A stretch of DNA of 5,823 bases from Anaerolineales bacterium UBA6663 (GTDB lineage: Bacteria > Chloroflexota > Anaerolineae > Anaerolineales > UBA6663): positions 1 through 5,823 of the forward strand of contig DKKP01000036.1 in the NCBI GenBank assembly GCA_002455335.1, in the 5' to 3' direction. Under the pieces are notes generated by a model. That model worked only from the letters and a program-made list of their open reading frames with translations, was not told the origin of the DNA and ran no database searches. Of the stretch, positions 1 through 5,823 are shown piece after piece. Position 1 is the first letter of the stretch; each line of letters starts with the position of its first letter. Made by a program: the position numbers and the translations under genes.

Positions 1-3000
1 GCCTCGATCTTCGAGAGGTCGAGGATGTCGTTGATGATGTCGAGCAACGCCTGGCCGGAGTCGATCATCAACTTGACCGACCCTTGTTGCTCGGCCGGGA
101 GATCGGCGTCGAGCAGGTGCTCGGCCAACCCGACTACGGCGTTCATCGGCGTCCGGATCTCGTGGCTCATGTTGGCGAGGAAGTCGCTCTTGGCCCGGTT
201 AGCGGCCTGCGCCTCGCGCGTCAACTCACGCGCCGAGTGCAATGCTTGTTCGAGCTCGAGATTGGTGTCCGCAAGCGCCAGTTCGATCGACTTGCGCTCG
301 GTCAGGTCGGTGAAGACGGCGACGATGCCGATGCCCTCACCCTCGCGATAGCGTGGGCTGCCAGTGACCAGGAGGTCGACCCTCTGGCCGTCAGGGCGCG
401 TGTACCGGTACTCGAACGTGTGCGACACCCGCTCGCGCGCGATGCGCTCCCAAAGCGCCTGTAGTTGGGCGCGTTGTTCGACAGGCGCAAGGGTCAGGAT
501 ATCGATCCCGGCGAAGTCCTGGGCCGTCATCCCGAGGATCTGCGCGCCCGCCGGGTTGATGTATTCGCCCAGGGATCCGAGGTTGAACACCGCCACGCCC
601 TGGCCCAGGGTGTTCAGCACAAGCTGTGCGAAATCGCGCTCAGCGCGGACCTCGTCCTGCAGCGTGCGGCCGACCGTGACGTCCTCGATCAGGCTGATCA
701 GCTGCGTGATCCGGCCCTCTTCGTCCCGAGCGAAGGCGAGCATCCGCACCCGCAACCAGTGCCAGGCGCCATGCGCGTCCTTCAAGCGATACTCGCCCTC
801 GAGGATCTCGCCGTCCGCCAGCCCGGCCGATCGTGGCCCGAACCCTTCGAAGATGACGCGATCATCGGGGTGGATGAAGTGCAGCGAGAACCCGAACCAG
901 CCCATCTCTCGTTCAACTGCCTCGGGATAGCCCAGTATCTCGCCGAGTTGACGGTTCTGATACACGATCTTCGGCATCTCGCCGGGCCGCGAGAGATCGA
1001 TGACGCTCAGCACGCTGGGCACGACCTGCGCGACGCGATTGAGCAGCCGTTGGCTCGCCGAAAGCGCATCTTGAGTCTGGCGAGTTGTCGTGATGTCATC
1101 CATGATGCCGATCAACTGGGTCACCTGCCCGGCCCCGTCGCGCTGGAAGACAAGCGCCCGCGATCGGATCCAGTGCCAACTCCCATCGGCGGCCGTCACC
1201 CGGAACTCATGCTCGATGACCTCACCATCCGGCGCGGCGTTGATCCTGTTCGAGGCCTCGATCCAACCCGACAGATCCTCCGGATGCATGTGCGCGACAA
1301 GGAACCCGACGTCGTACAGATCAGCGTCGCTCACATCTGTATAGCCGAGGACTTCCGAGAGATACCGGTTGGCGTAGACGAACGTCGGATCTTTGCCCTC
1401 AGGGCTCAACTCCAGGATGAACGTGACGCTTGGCAACGCCTGCGTCATGCGGCTCAATAGCCGCTGGCTTTCGGCCAGTGCGCGCTCCGCCTGGCGGGTC
1501 TCTGTGATGTCGTCCCACACCGCCAGGATCTGGCTCGGCCGCCCGTCGGCCTCGCGCTTGAACACCCGATAGCGGAATTGCACATCGCGCCAGGCACCGA
1601 CACGATCGCGCATCCGCATCGTCGTGCCGATCGCTTCGTCGTCGGGCAGGGTGGTCAGCCTTGCCAGGGATTGTTCAAAGGCGGCCTGATCATCGGGATG
1701 AATGCTGGCCCGCAGGATCTGGGTGATCGAGGTCTTCCGGCGCGCGGCCTCGTCATAGTCGATCAGTTCGCTTCGAACGCGGTTAGCGTAAATGACCTGT
1801 CGGTCCGCCACATCGGCGACGAACACCTGGCTCGGGATCGCGGCCGCGAGCTGCGAGATGAAGCGCTGACTTTCTTCGAGGGCCAGCTGAACCCGTTTGC
1901 GCTCCGTGACATCCTGAAGTTGGCCGATGACCTCGATGATGTCGCCGGCCCGCGCCGGGACGACATGGGCCGTATCTTCGAGCCAGATCTCGACCCCGTC
2001 GCGCCGTCGGAACCGATACTCGACCACCTGTGGTCGCGAGACCCCATCCGCGCTCCAGATAGTCGCCAGATCGTCAGGATGGATCTGTCCGTGCCAGAGG
2101 CTCTGATCCTCGACGATCTCAAGGTCGGAGTAGCCCGTAATATAGGCGATATTCTCGGTGATGAACGTACAGACACGCTCGCGTTGCGGTTGTTCGCGAA
2201 GTTGCACTGTATACGTCGCCATCGGGCTATTGCTGACGATGTGATGCAGACGCGCCTCGGCCTGGCGCAACGCCTCGGCCGCCTCGCGCTGCACCGTCAC
2301 GTCTTCGAGGTGCCCGAAGAGCGTGAGTGTATGGCCGTCCGCACCGCGCAGGACCCGCCCGAAGTCATGCAGCCAGACATAGGTGCCATCTGACTTGCGG
2401 AAGCGAAATTCGAAGCTGTATTCGGGCTGATCAGCCAGGCGGTCGAGCATGTGCGCAACGCGATCGCGGTCGGCGGGATGGACGTAGTCGAGCCACTGCG
2501 CGCTGATCGCCAACACCTCAGCCGGGGTCATGCCGAGGATGTCGGGCGCGCGTTCGCTGATGTACGTGTACTCCCACGGATCGCCTGGCCTATCCACCGG
2601 TACGCACGAGTAAGACAGGATCGGGCTGTTGGCCAATACCTGATTGACGCGTTCGTTGGCCTCGGCGAGTTCGAGCTCCATTCGCTTCTGCGCCGTGATG
2701 TCGAGGTTCTGGCCGATCACCTCGCGGACGCTTCCGTCGGCGTTTCGCACCGCGCGCATCGTGAACTGCAGCCACATTTCGCGGCCATCGCCGCCGTGGC
2801 GGAAGCGGTAGTCAGATACGAGCGCCGTGTCTTTGGAGTTTGGATCGTGGACGAAGGCCCGCGTCCGGCCGAGCACACTCGGGCGATCCTCGGGATGGAT
2901 GTGATCCACCCAGCTGGCGGCGCCGCTGATCAGATCGGCGTTCGATAGCCCAAAGAGCGTCTCGACGTTCTCGGAGTTGTACAGGAAGCGCAAGCCATCG

Positions 3001-5057
3001 GGTGCTGCCGGATCGGGCACCGCACGGAAGAGCGTGGCCGGGCTGTTGCGCAGGATCTCGTCGAGCTGTTGACGACTCTCTTGCAGCGCTTGCTCGGCAA
3101 GTTTGCGCGCCGTGATATCGATGCTCTGGCCGTACAGCTCGGCCGGCCGACCCTCGGCGTCGAAGACGACGCGCAGGCTGTTTTGCAGCCGGATCTCGTT
3201 CCCATCCTTGCGACAGTACCGGTAGTCGTAGACCACGGGCATCGGCGTCGTCGGGTCGGCGCTCGCCAACGACACAAGCACGTCGAGGTTATGGGCCCGA
3301 TCGTCTGGGTGGACGCGCGCCAGACAGAGCGCCGGATCGCCCTCGATCTCGGCGACGGTGTACCCAAGCACATCGACCGTGTTGGCGCTGTGGTAGACGA
3401 AGTCCCAGCCTCCGGCGAGATGTGCGTCGGGATTGGCCCTGAACAAGACCGCCGGGCTGTTGCGCACGCTCTCATCCTGAAAGCGGCGGCTCTCTGCCAA
3501 TGCCTCGTCGATCGCCTTGCGCTCGCTGATGTCCAGGGTCTGGCCGTAGAGCTCGAGCGGTCGCCCGGCGCCGTCGAAGACCACGCGCCAGTTGACCTGC
3601 ATCCACACGACCCGCCCGTCTGGCCATACAAAGCGGAACTCGTGCGACACCGGCCCGTGGCGCGCATCTGCCGTCAACTGCGGCACGCGGATGGCCGCGA
3701 GCATTCGCTCCTGATCGTCCGGATGGATCCCGGTCAGCCAGAGCCGTGGGTCGGCGCGCAACGCCTCGGGGCTGAGCCCGAGCACCTCTGTCGTGTTGGA
3801 GGTGAAGAAGATGACCTGCCAGGCGTCTGGGTCAGCCGGGTGGGGGACAGCGCGGTACAGCACGGCCGGGGAGTTGCGCACCACCTCGTCGAGCTGACGC
3901 CGATCTTCGGCCAACGCGACCTCGGCCGTATGCCGGTCCGTGATATCCAGGCTCTGCCCAACCATCTCGATCGGTTGGCCGGCCTCGTCGCGGACGATGC
4001 GCAACGTATCCTGCAGCCAGACGATGCGCCCATCGCGATGGAAGAACCGGTACTCGAAAACGACCGGCGTATCGGCGCCGGCCTCGAGCGACGCACGACG
4101 GGCCGAATCAGCGACACGTTGTCGGTCGTTGGGATGCGTGCGGCTGTACCACAGCGAACGATCGCGTTGGAAGGCTTCCGGCGGATAGCCGAGCACATCC
4201 AGCGTGTTGGCGCTGTTGTAGACGAAGAGCCAGCCGTGCGCGAGCTCGGGATCCGGGATCGCGCGAAACAACACAGCCGGGCTGTTGCGCAGGATCTCGT
4301 CGAGTTCATGGTCGCGCCGGGCCAGGTCTTCGGCGATCCGGCGTTGTTCAGTGACATCGGTCAGGTGGCCGACGATCTCCACGATGTTCCCGTCGACGTC
4401 GCGCACGGCACGACATGAGTCGCGGACCCAGAGATCGGTACCGTTCACCTGTGGGACGCGATAGTCGAGGCTGGCTTCGCCCTGTTGTCGGATGCGGCTG
4501 CGCCAGGCTGCCGCCTCATCGGAAGACACCCCGCCGGTCAGCCCTGCAGTTCGCATCGAGCGGCGCATCGACAGCGGGTTCAGGCCAAAAAGGCTGGCTG
4601 CATTGTCACCCATGAACGAGAGCGCGAAACCGTCGGGCGCCGACGAGTCGGGCCGCAACCCGTAAACCACGGCCGGGTTGCGCGTCAGGATCTCGCGCAG
4701 CCGCTCCCGAGCGCTGCGCTCCTTCTCCATGCTGAGCCGATAACCGCGCACCAGCCGGTGGATGGCCTCGGCAAGCACGAACATGGTGAGGCCCCACAGA
4801 AAGGCAAAAACCCAGAAGGCGGGCGTCGACATCCCGGCGCGCAGGGTGGTGGGCAGGAGCATCAGGCCGAACGCCACGATCGCCAGATGCTGGACCCAGC
4901 GCCGATACCAGAGCGCGGCCAGCACCACGCCCGCGATGAGTAGAAAGGCCCCCACGCCCGATGTGTCGTACGCCAGGATCGCCGCAGCGCTGAGCGCGCC
5001 GATCACGGCGTACAGCAGGAGGAAGATCCACGGCCTGGGAGGTTTGAAATCGGTCAT
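1..5057 (-). CDS. Giant membrane-anchored multi-PAS sensor histidine kinase, C-terminus cut by the window edge
   Basis: This frame is open from ATG at 5057 to the left edge (1685 complete codons, no stop). It encodes a two-component sensor kinase that would autophosphorylate on histidine and pass the phosphate to a response regulator or an attached receiver domain. Seen in order: about four hydrophobic helices (residues 10-99), a charged helix (100-120), eleven PAS/PAC units starting near residues 120, 252, 389, 526, 665, 804, 937, 1066, 1200, 1338 and 1476, most ending in a DIT-x-x-K-like motif, a helical linker (1590-1621), and HisKA with SHEIRTPMN (His1632) followed by [12 protein letters not shown] at the edge. 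The ATPase domain is not in the window. The H-box style is typical of hybrid kinases such as BarA, so C-terminal receiver or Hpt domains are plausible but unseen. ATG 5057 directly precedes the first membrane helix. An in-frame ATG at 5216 exists but would add 53 residues encoded across the intergenic inverted repeat, so I rejected it. The ligand and output are unknown. Confidence 0.95.
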   Translation of the reverse strand, partial: MTDFKPPRPWIFLLLYAVIGALSAAAILAYDTSGVGAFLLIAGVVLAALWYRRWVQHLAIVAFGLMLLPTTLRAGMSTPAFWVFAFLWGLTMFVLAEAIHRLVRGYRLSMEKERSARERLREILTRNPAVVYGLRPDSSAPDGFALSFMGDNAASLFGLNPLSMRRSMRTAGLTGGVSSDEAAAWRSRIRQQGEASLDYRVPQVNGTDLWVRDSCRAVRDVDGNIVEIVGHLTDVTEQRRIAEDLARRDHELDEILRNSPAVLFRAIPDPELAHGWLFVYNSANTLDVLGYPPEAFQRDRSLWYSRTHPNDRQRVADSARRASLEAGADTPVVFEYRFFHRDGRIVWLQDTLRIVRDEAGQPIEMVGQSLDITDRHTAEVALAEDRRQLDEVVRNSPAVLYRAVPHPADPDAWQVIFFTSNTTEVLGLSPEALRADPRLWLTGIHPDDQERMLAAIRVPQLTADARHGPVSHEFRFVWPDGRVVWMQVNWRVVFDGAGRPLELYGQTLDISERKAIDEALAESRRFQDESVRNSPAVLFRANPDAHLAGGWDFVYHSANTVDVLGYTVAEIEGDPALCLARVHPDDRAHNLDVLVSLASADPTTPMPVVYDYRYCRKDGNEIRLQNSLRVVFDAEGRPAELYGQSIDITARKLAEQALQESRQQLDEILRNSPATLFRAVPDPAAPDGLRFLYNSENVETLFGLSNADLISGAASWVDHIHPEDRPSVLGRTRAFVHDPNSKDTALVSDYRFRHGGDGREMWLQFTMRAVRNADGSVREVIGQNLDITAQKRMELELAEANERVNQVLANSPILSYSCVPVDRPGDPWEYTYISERAPDILGMTPAEVLAISAQWLDYVHPADRDRVAHMLDRLADQPEYSFEFRFRKSDGTYVWLHDFGRVLRGADGHTLTLFGHLEDVTVQREAAEALRQAEARLHHIVSNSPMATYTVQLREQPQRERVCTFITENIAYITGYSDLEIVEDQSLWHGQIHPDDLATIWSADGVSRPQVVEYRFRRRDGVEIWLEDTAHVVPARAGDIIEVIGQLQDVTERKRVQLALEESQRFISQLAAAIPSQVFVADVADRQVIYANRVRSELIDYDEAARRKTSITQILRASIHPDDQAAFEQSLARLTTLPDDEAIGTTMRMRDRVGAWRDVQFRYRVFKREADGRPSQILAVWDDITETRQAERALAESQRLLSRMTQALPSVTFILELSPEGKDPTFVYANRYLSEVLGYTDVSDADLYDVGFLVAHMHPEDLSGWIEASNRINAAPDGEVIEHEFRVTAADGSWHWIRSRALVFQRDGAGQVTQLIGIMDDITTTRQTQDALSASQRLLNRVAQVVPSVLSVIDLSRPGEMPKIVYQNRQLGEILGYPEAVEREMGWFGFSLHFIHPDDRVIFEGFGPRSAGLADGEILEGEYRLKDAHGAWHWLRVRMLAFARDEEGRITQLISLIEDVTVGRTLQDEVRAERDFAQLVLNTLGQGVAVFNLGSLGEYINPAGAQILGMTAQDFAGIDILTLAPVEQRAQLQALWERIARERVSHTFEYRYTRPDGQRVDLLVTGSPRYREGEGIGIVAVFTDLTERKSIELALADTNLELEQALHSARELTREAQAANRAKSDFLANMSHEIRTPMNAVVGLAEHLLDADLPAEQQGSVKLMIDSGQALLDIINDILDLSKIE
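3..194 (-). other. HisKA dimerisation and phospho-acceptor domain, partial
   Basis: Residues about 1622-1685 give [20 protein letters not shown], the class I H-box, with His1632 as the predicted phosphorylated residue and Glu1633 next to it as expected for the autokinase reaction. The second helix contains [15 protein letters not shown], which is also canonical. The window ends inside this helix, so the N, G1, F and G2 boxes of the ATPase domain cannot be checked here. No inactivating change is visible in the part present. Confidence 0.95.
291..632 (-). other. PAS11 of the kinase, membrane-distal classic PAS next to HisKA
   Basis: Residues about 1476-1589 read like a generic PAS rather than the PAS_3-like type of its neighbours: GQGVAVFNL, then [12 protein letters not shown], with [13 protein letters not shown] and a final TDLTERKS. 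It lacks HPDD (APVEQRAQL occupies the place) and lacks the conserved Trp. It is followed by a helical linker (residues about 1590-1621) leading into HisKA, so it is the module best placed to control the kinase core directly. Confidence 0.85.
663..1862 (-). repeat. Second PAS family block (PAS8-PAS10) in the kinase
   Basis: Three modules begin near residues 1066, 1200 and 1338. They open with a different signature from the first block: a Gln-Arg helix followed by a Pro-Ser pair ([24 protein letters not shown]), with the Pro at 1075, 1209 and 1347. The HPDD-type motif is present in all three (IHPDDQ, MHPEDL, IHPDDR). PAS9 and PAS10 share the strand WHWIRSR/WHWLRVR, whereas PAS8 reads WRDVQFR there. 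They end with DDIT, DDIT and EDVT. PAS9 and PAS10 look most recently related. This block probably arose by a duplication separate from that of PAS2-PAS5. Confidence 0.88.
1890..2648 (-). other. PAS6 and PAS7 of the kinase
   Basis: PAS6 (about residues 804-927) opens with [15 protein letters not shown], carries VHPADR and [12 protein letters not shown], and ends with [14 protein letters not shown]7 (about 937-1056) opens with [15 protein letters not shown], carries IHPDDL and [12 protein letters not shown], and ends with [11 protein letters not shown]. Both keep the NSP start and the HPDD and W-L motifs of PAS2-PAS5 but are clearly more diverged, so they look like older members of the same expansion. 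Their connecting helices are short and Glu/Ala/Arg rich, as expected for helical linkers between stacked PAS dimers. Confidence 0.88.
3037..3065 (-). repeat. 29-bp exact DNA repeat, copy 2 (start of PAS5)
   Basis: This is the matching copy to 4276-4304, encoding the [10 protein letters not shown] start of PAS5. Exact identity over 29 bases, including third codon positions, points to recent duplication or gene conversion rather than only protein-level constraint. Recombination between the copies would remove three whole PAS modules in frame. Confidence 0.9.
4276..4304 (-). repeat. 29-bp exact DNA repeat, copy 1 (start of PAS2)
   Basis: These 29 bases are identical to 3037-3065. They encode the ILRNSPA part of PAS2 and its lead-in helix. 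The copies lie 1239 bp apart in the same orientation and frame (413 codons, three PAS periods). A 16-base part of the same word also occurs at 3451-3466 in PAS4. Confidence 0.9.
4338..4700 (-). other. PAS1 of the kinase, divergent
   Basis: Residues about 120-240 start with [15 protein letters not shown], matching the helix and first strand that open PAS2-PAS5, and end with [11 protein letters not shown], the usual PAC ending. The HPDD-type motif found in PAS2-PAS10 is absent; the region instead reads [13 protein letters not shown]. The conserved Trp in the last-but-one strand is kept (DLWVRDS). It is therefore a PAS fold by its borders and spacing but a diverged one, and it sits directly after the membrane domain. 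Confidence 0.8.
4761..5030 (-). other. N-terminal membrane domain of the kinase (about four helices)
   Basis: Residues 10-99 contain four hydrophobic stretches: about 10-29 ([20 protein letters not shown]), 35-50, 58-72 and 80-99. They are separated by very short loops; the Arg-rich loop YRRW at 51-54 and the basic residues after helix four suggest both termini are cytoplasmic. There is no extracytoplasmic sensor domain between the helices, so stimuli are probably sensed within the membrane or by the cytoplasmic PAS modules. I do not recognise a named membrane sensor family here. The charged helix that follows (residues 100-120, rich in Glu and Arg) likely carries the signal into PAS1. Confidence 0.8.
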
Positions 5058-5067
5058 CCCTGCGATG

Positions 5068-5073
5068 ATTGTA
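5068..5073 (-). promoter_or_regulatory. Candidate -10 box for the kinase, very close to its start codon
   Basis: On the minus strand these bases read TACAAT, five of six matching the sigma-70-type -10 consensus. Only ten bases separate it from the ATG at 5057, so transcription would start about four bases before the start codon and give an almost leaderless mRNA. No good -35 box is visible at the usual distance. The AGGG that abuts the ATG is too close to act as a normal ribosome binding site, which fits a leaderless reading. An alternative -10 is TTATAT at 5119-5124 on the same strand, which would give a leader of about 55 bases. Both are weak single-site predictions. Confidence 0.3.
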
Positions 5074-5096
5074 GAAGCGCCCCCCCGAAAAACTCC

Positions 5097-5125
5097 CTGA
5101 AAACGTCGTGAATCTCGGATATAAC
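5097..5125 (+). promoter_or_regulatory. Candidate promoter of the mutarotase-like gene
   Basis: CTGAAA at 5097-5102 (four of six to the -35 consensus) is followed after 17 bases by TATAAC at 5120-5125 (five of six to the -10 consensus). Transcription would begin near 5132, giving a leader of about 138 bases that contains the two inverted repeats and the small upstream ORF. The site overlaps the alternative minus-strand -10-like box, so expression of the two divergent genes could interfere. This is a consensus match only. Confidence 0.4.
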
Positions 5126-5160
5126 TCGTGTGGCACGACCCGGTCGGCGAACCCGCCAGC

Positions 5161-5192
5161 CCGGTCAGGCGGCCGTCCAGGGGCCTGACCGG
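5161..5192. repeat. Perfect 10-bp inverted repeat between the divergent genes
   Basis: CCGGTCAGGC at 5161-5170 is the exact reverse complement of GCCTGACCGG at 5183-5192, with a 12-base spacer. It lies inside the predicted leader of the plus-strand gene, about 104 bases upstream of the kinase start. It has no following T-run on either strand, so it is not an ordinary terminator. It could be an operator for a dimeric regulator or an RNA hairpin in the leader. Confidence 0.75.
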
Positions 5193-5222
5193 CCGATCGC
5201 TTGTGCCGCCGGACATCGGCGC

Positions 5223-5240
5223 CCTGCGCCGTTGCGCAGG
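5223..5240 (+). repeat. Short GC-rich hairpin in the leader of the mutarotase-like gene
   Basis: CCTGCGC at 5223-5229 pairs perfectly with GCGCAGG at 5234-5240 around a four-base CGTT loop. It ends three bases before the ATG of a nine-codon upstream ORF. Its right arm contains the only Shine-Dalgarno-like bases (CAGG) for that ORF, so the hairpin could mask them. No T-run follows, so it is not a standard terminator. Confidence 0.6.
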
Positions 5241-5243
5241 ATC

Positions 5244-5273
5244 ATGCTTCAGGAGTTCGAAGGCTTGCCATGA
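5244..5273 (+). CDS. Possible nine-codon leader ORF overlapping the next gene's start
   Basis: ATG at 5244 begins a short frame encoding MLQEFEGLP and ends in TGA at 5271-5273. This stop overlaps the ATG of the mutarotase-like gene in an ATGA arrangement (5270-5273), a layout often linked to translational coupling. The ribosome binding bases for it are weak and close (AGG at 5238-5240, three-base gap). The peptide shows no recognised attenuator pattern such as a run of one amino acid. It may be a chance frame; its main support is the exact overlap. Confidence 0.25.
   Translation: MLQEFEGLP
5259..5263 (+). promoter_or_regulatory. Ribosome binding site of the mutarotase-like gene
   Basis: GAAGG lies six bases before the ATG at 5270 and supports this start. 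A stronger-looking AGGAG at 5251-5255 is 14 bases away, which is long for a Shine-Dalgarno site, but it may help. Both sequences lie within the nine-codon upstream ORF. Confidence 0.55.
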
Positions 5274-5823
5274 CCTCGATCACGTCTGATATCTCGGTGG
5301 ATCAGGTTCGCGTGACGCGTCTCGAGAACGCTGAACTCATCGTTGATGTCTCGCCCGAAACCGGCGGCCGCATCACGCGCCTCTGGCACAAGGGCCTGGC
5401 CCGCGAAGTGCTGTGGCGTAACCCGGATGTGCCGTTGGTCCCGGTCGCCCCCGGCTCGCCCTACGATCCGCACTTCGCCGGCGGCATCGACGACATCCTG
5501 CCGTGCGATCTTCCCGAGGTTATCGACGGATTGTCAGGCCCCGACCACGGTGAGTGGTGGACCCAGCCGCTTGAGTCGTTCGTATCGGATGGGGCCCTCG
5601 AACTCACCGGGCAGTTGCCGCTCTGGGGGCTCGCCATCCGCAAGGTCGTGAGCCTCGACGCTACAGCGCCCTGCATCCATCTCGACTACACGCTGGTCAA
5701 CGAGTCGGGGGCGCCGCGTACGTTCTTGTGGAAGCTCCACGCCGCGCTGGCCATCGACGCCGGCGACGAGATCGTGTGCCCGGCTCGGATCGCAACCGTG
5801 GCCGACCCGGCCTGGTCGCGTTG
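5270..5823 (+). CDS. Galactose-mutarotase-like (aldose 1-epimerase superfamily) protein, C-terminus cut by the window edge
   Basis: The frame is open from ATG 5270 to the right edge (184 codons plus two bases). The protein starts [20 protein letters not shown] with no signal peptide, so it is probably cytoplasmic. Superfamily-like features are the N-terminal strand ending [16 protein letters not shown] (residues 27-42), [12 protein letters not shown] (69-80), the DHGEWW motif (92-97) that resembles the first His motif of aldose epimerases, and [11 protein letters not shown] (152-162), whose His157 is placed like the catalytic-acid histidine. The general-base glutamate of the family would lie beyond the edge. 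The family usually has about 300 residues, so a little over half is present. Members interconvert sugar anomers or bind modified sugars; the substrate cannot be told. It is divergent from the kinase. I am fairly sure of the superfamily but not of enzymatic activity. Confidence 0.78.
   Translation, partial: MTSITSDISVDQVRVTRLENAELIVDVSPETGGRITRLWHKGLAREVLWRNPDVPLVPVAPGSPYDPHFAGGIDDILPCDLPEVIDGLSGPDHGEWWTQPLESFVSDGALELTGQLPLWGLAIRKVVSLDATAPCIHLDYTLVNESGAPRTFLWKLHAALAIDAGDEIVCPARIATVADPAWSR

Larger units (their letters stand above)
2682..4304 (-). repeat. Tandem block of closely related PAS domains (PAS2-PAS5) in the kinase
   Basis: Four PAS/PAC modules begin at about residues 252, 389, 526 and 665. 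Each opens with [10 protein letters not shown] or a one-residue variant ([20 protein letters not shown]), and the Asn of this motif recurs at residues 258, 395, 533 and 671, a period of 137-138 residues (411-414 bp). Each has an HPDD-type motif (HPND, HPDD, HPDD, HPED) typical of the PAS_3-like fold, and each ends with GQ-x-x-DI(T/S). PAS2 and PAS4 share [14 protein letters not shown] and [17 protein letters not shown]4 has Arg623 where the others have Trp in the (I/V)W(L/M)Q strand. The block looks like recent tandem duplication inside the gene. Confidence 0.9.

Noticed and set aside
465..1460. Plus-strand open frame of 331 codons opposite PAS9-PAS11
   Set aside because: It is antisense to a clear PAS region, rich in Arg, Asp and Leu with no motif, and no convincing ribosome binding site was seen.
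1578..2393. Plus-strand open frame of 271 codons opposite PAS6-PAS8
   Set aside because: It is a shadow of the kinase frame, with no recognisable domain or start signal.
3069..4418. Long plus-strand open frame of 449 codons opposite PAS2-PAS5
   Set aside because: Its translation has no recognisable domain, while the minus strand in the same place encodes four clear PAS modules. Such antisense frames arise from GC-rich codon usage, and repeating PAS DNA extends them.
1..5057. Very frequent GATC words across the kinase gene
   Set aside because: They follow from common codon pairs in this gene (ATC after G-A endings, GAT before C), not from a regular spaced pattern, so no origin or methylation cluster is supported.
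5080..5086. Run of seven C (G on the minus strand) as a phase-variation tract
   Set aside because: Seven bases is short for a slipping tract in GC-rich DNA, and it lies outside both coding regions. It could only alter promoter spacing, with no supporting evidence.
4606..5136. Minus-strand frame of 176 codons overlapping the kinase start
   Set aside because: It is in a different frame from the kinase, Arg/Gly/Ala rich without motifs, and it would replace the hydrophobic helices seen in the kinase frame.
5058..5216. Kinase start moved upstream to the in-frame ATG at 5214-5216
   Set aside because: The added 53 residues would come from the intergenic inverted repeat and promoter-like DNA. The ATG at 5057 sits just before the first membrane helix, as expected.
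5161..5240. Rho-independent terminator in the intergenic region
   Set aside because: The genes diverge, so neither ends here, and neither inverted repeat is followed by a T-run on either strand.

Overview
The window is GC-rich bacterial DNA holding parts of two divergent genes that run off opposite ends, separated by a 212 bp intergenic region. The stacked PAS domains of the kinase and the style of the sugar-epimerase-like neighbour would suit an environmental bacterium such as a member of the Chloroflexota. That placement is only a guess, because no marker gene is present.

Positions 1-5057 (minus strand) are one uninterrupted reading frame of 1685 complete codons, with no stop before the left edge. 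It encodes a giant membrane-anchored sensor histidine kinase. From the N-terminus it has about four transmembrane helices (residues 10-99), a short signalling helix, eleven consecutive PAS/PAC modules (residues about 120-1589), a helical linker, and the start of a HisKA domain with phospho-acceptor His1632. The ATPase domain and any receiver or Hpt domains lie beyond the left edge. Several long open frames on the opposite strand across this region are shadows of its codon usage.

The PAS modules fall into groups. PAS2-PAS5 are close relatives repeated every 137-138 residues and still share exact DNA stretches, so they look like recent tandem duplications. PAS6 and PAS7 are more diverged members of the same type. 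PAS8-PAS10 form a second family. PAS1 and PAS11 are outliers lacking the HPDD-type motif of the others.

Positions 5058-5269 are the divergent control region. It holds a reasonable plus-strand promoter candidate, a minus-strand -10-like box very close to the kinase start, a perfect 10 bp inverted repeat, a 7 bp hairpin, and a nine-codon upstream ORF whose stop overlaps the start codon of the plus-strand gene.

Positions 5270-5823 (plus strand) encode the first 184 residues of a galactose-mutarotase-like (aldose 1-epimerase superfamily) protein, cut by the right edge. Nothing in the sequence shows that the kinase and the epimerase-like protein work together beyond their shared intergenic region.
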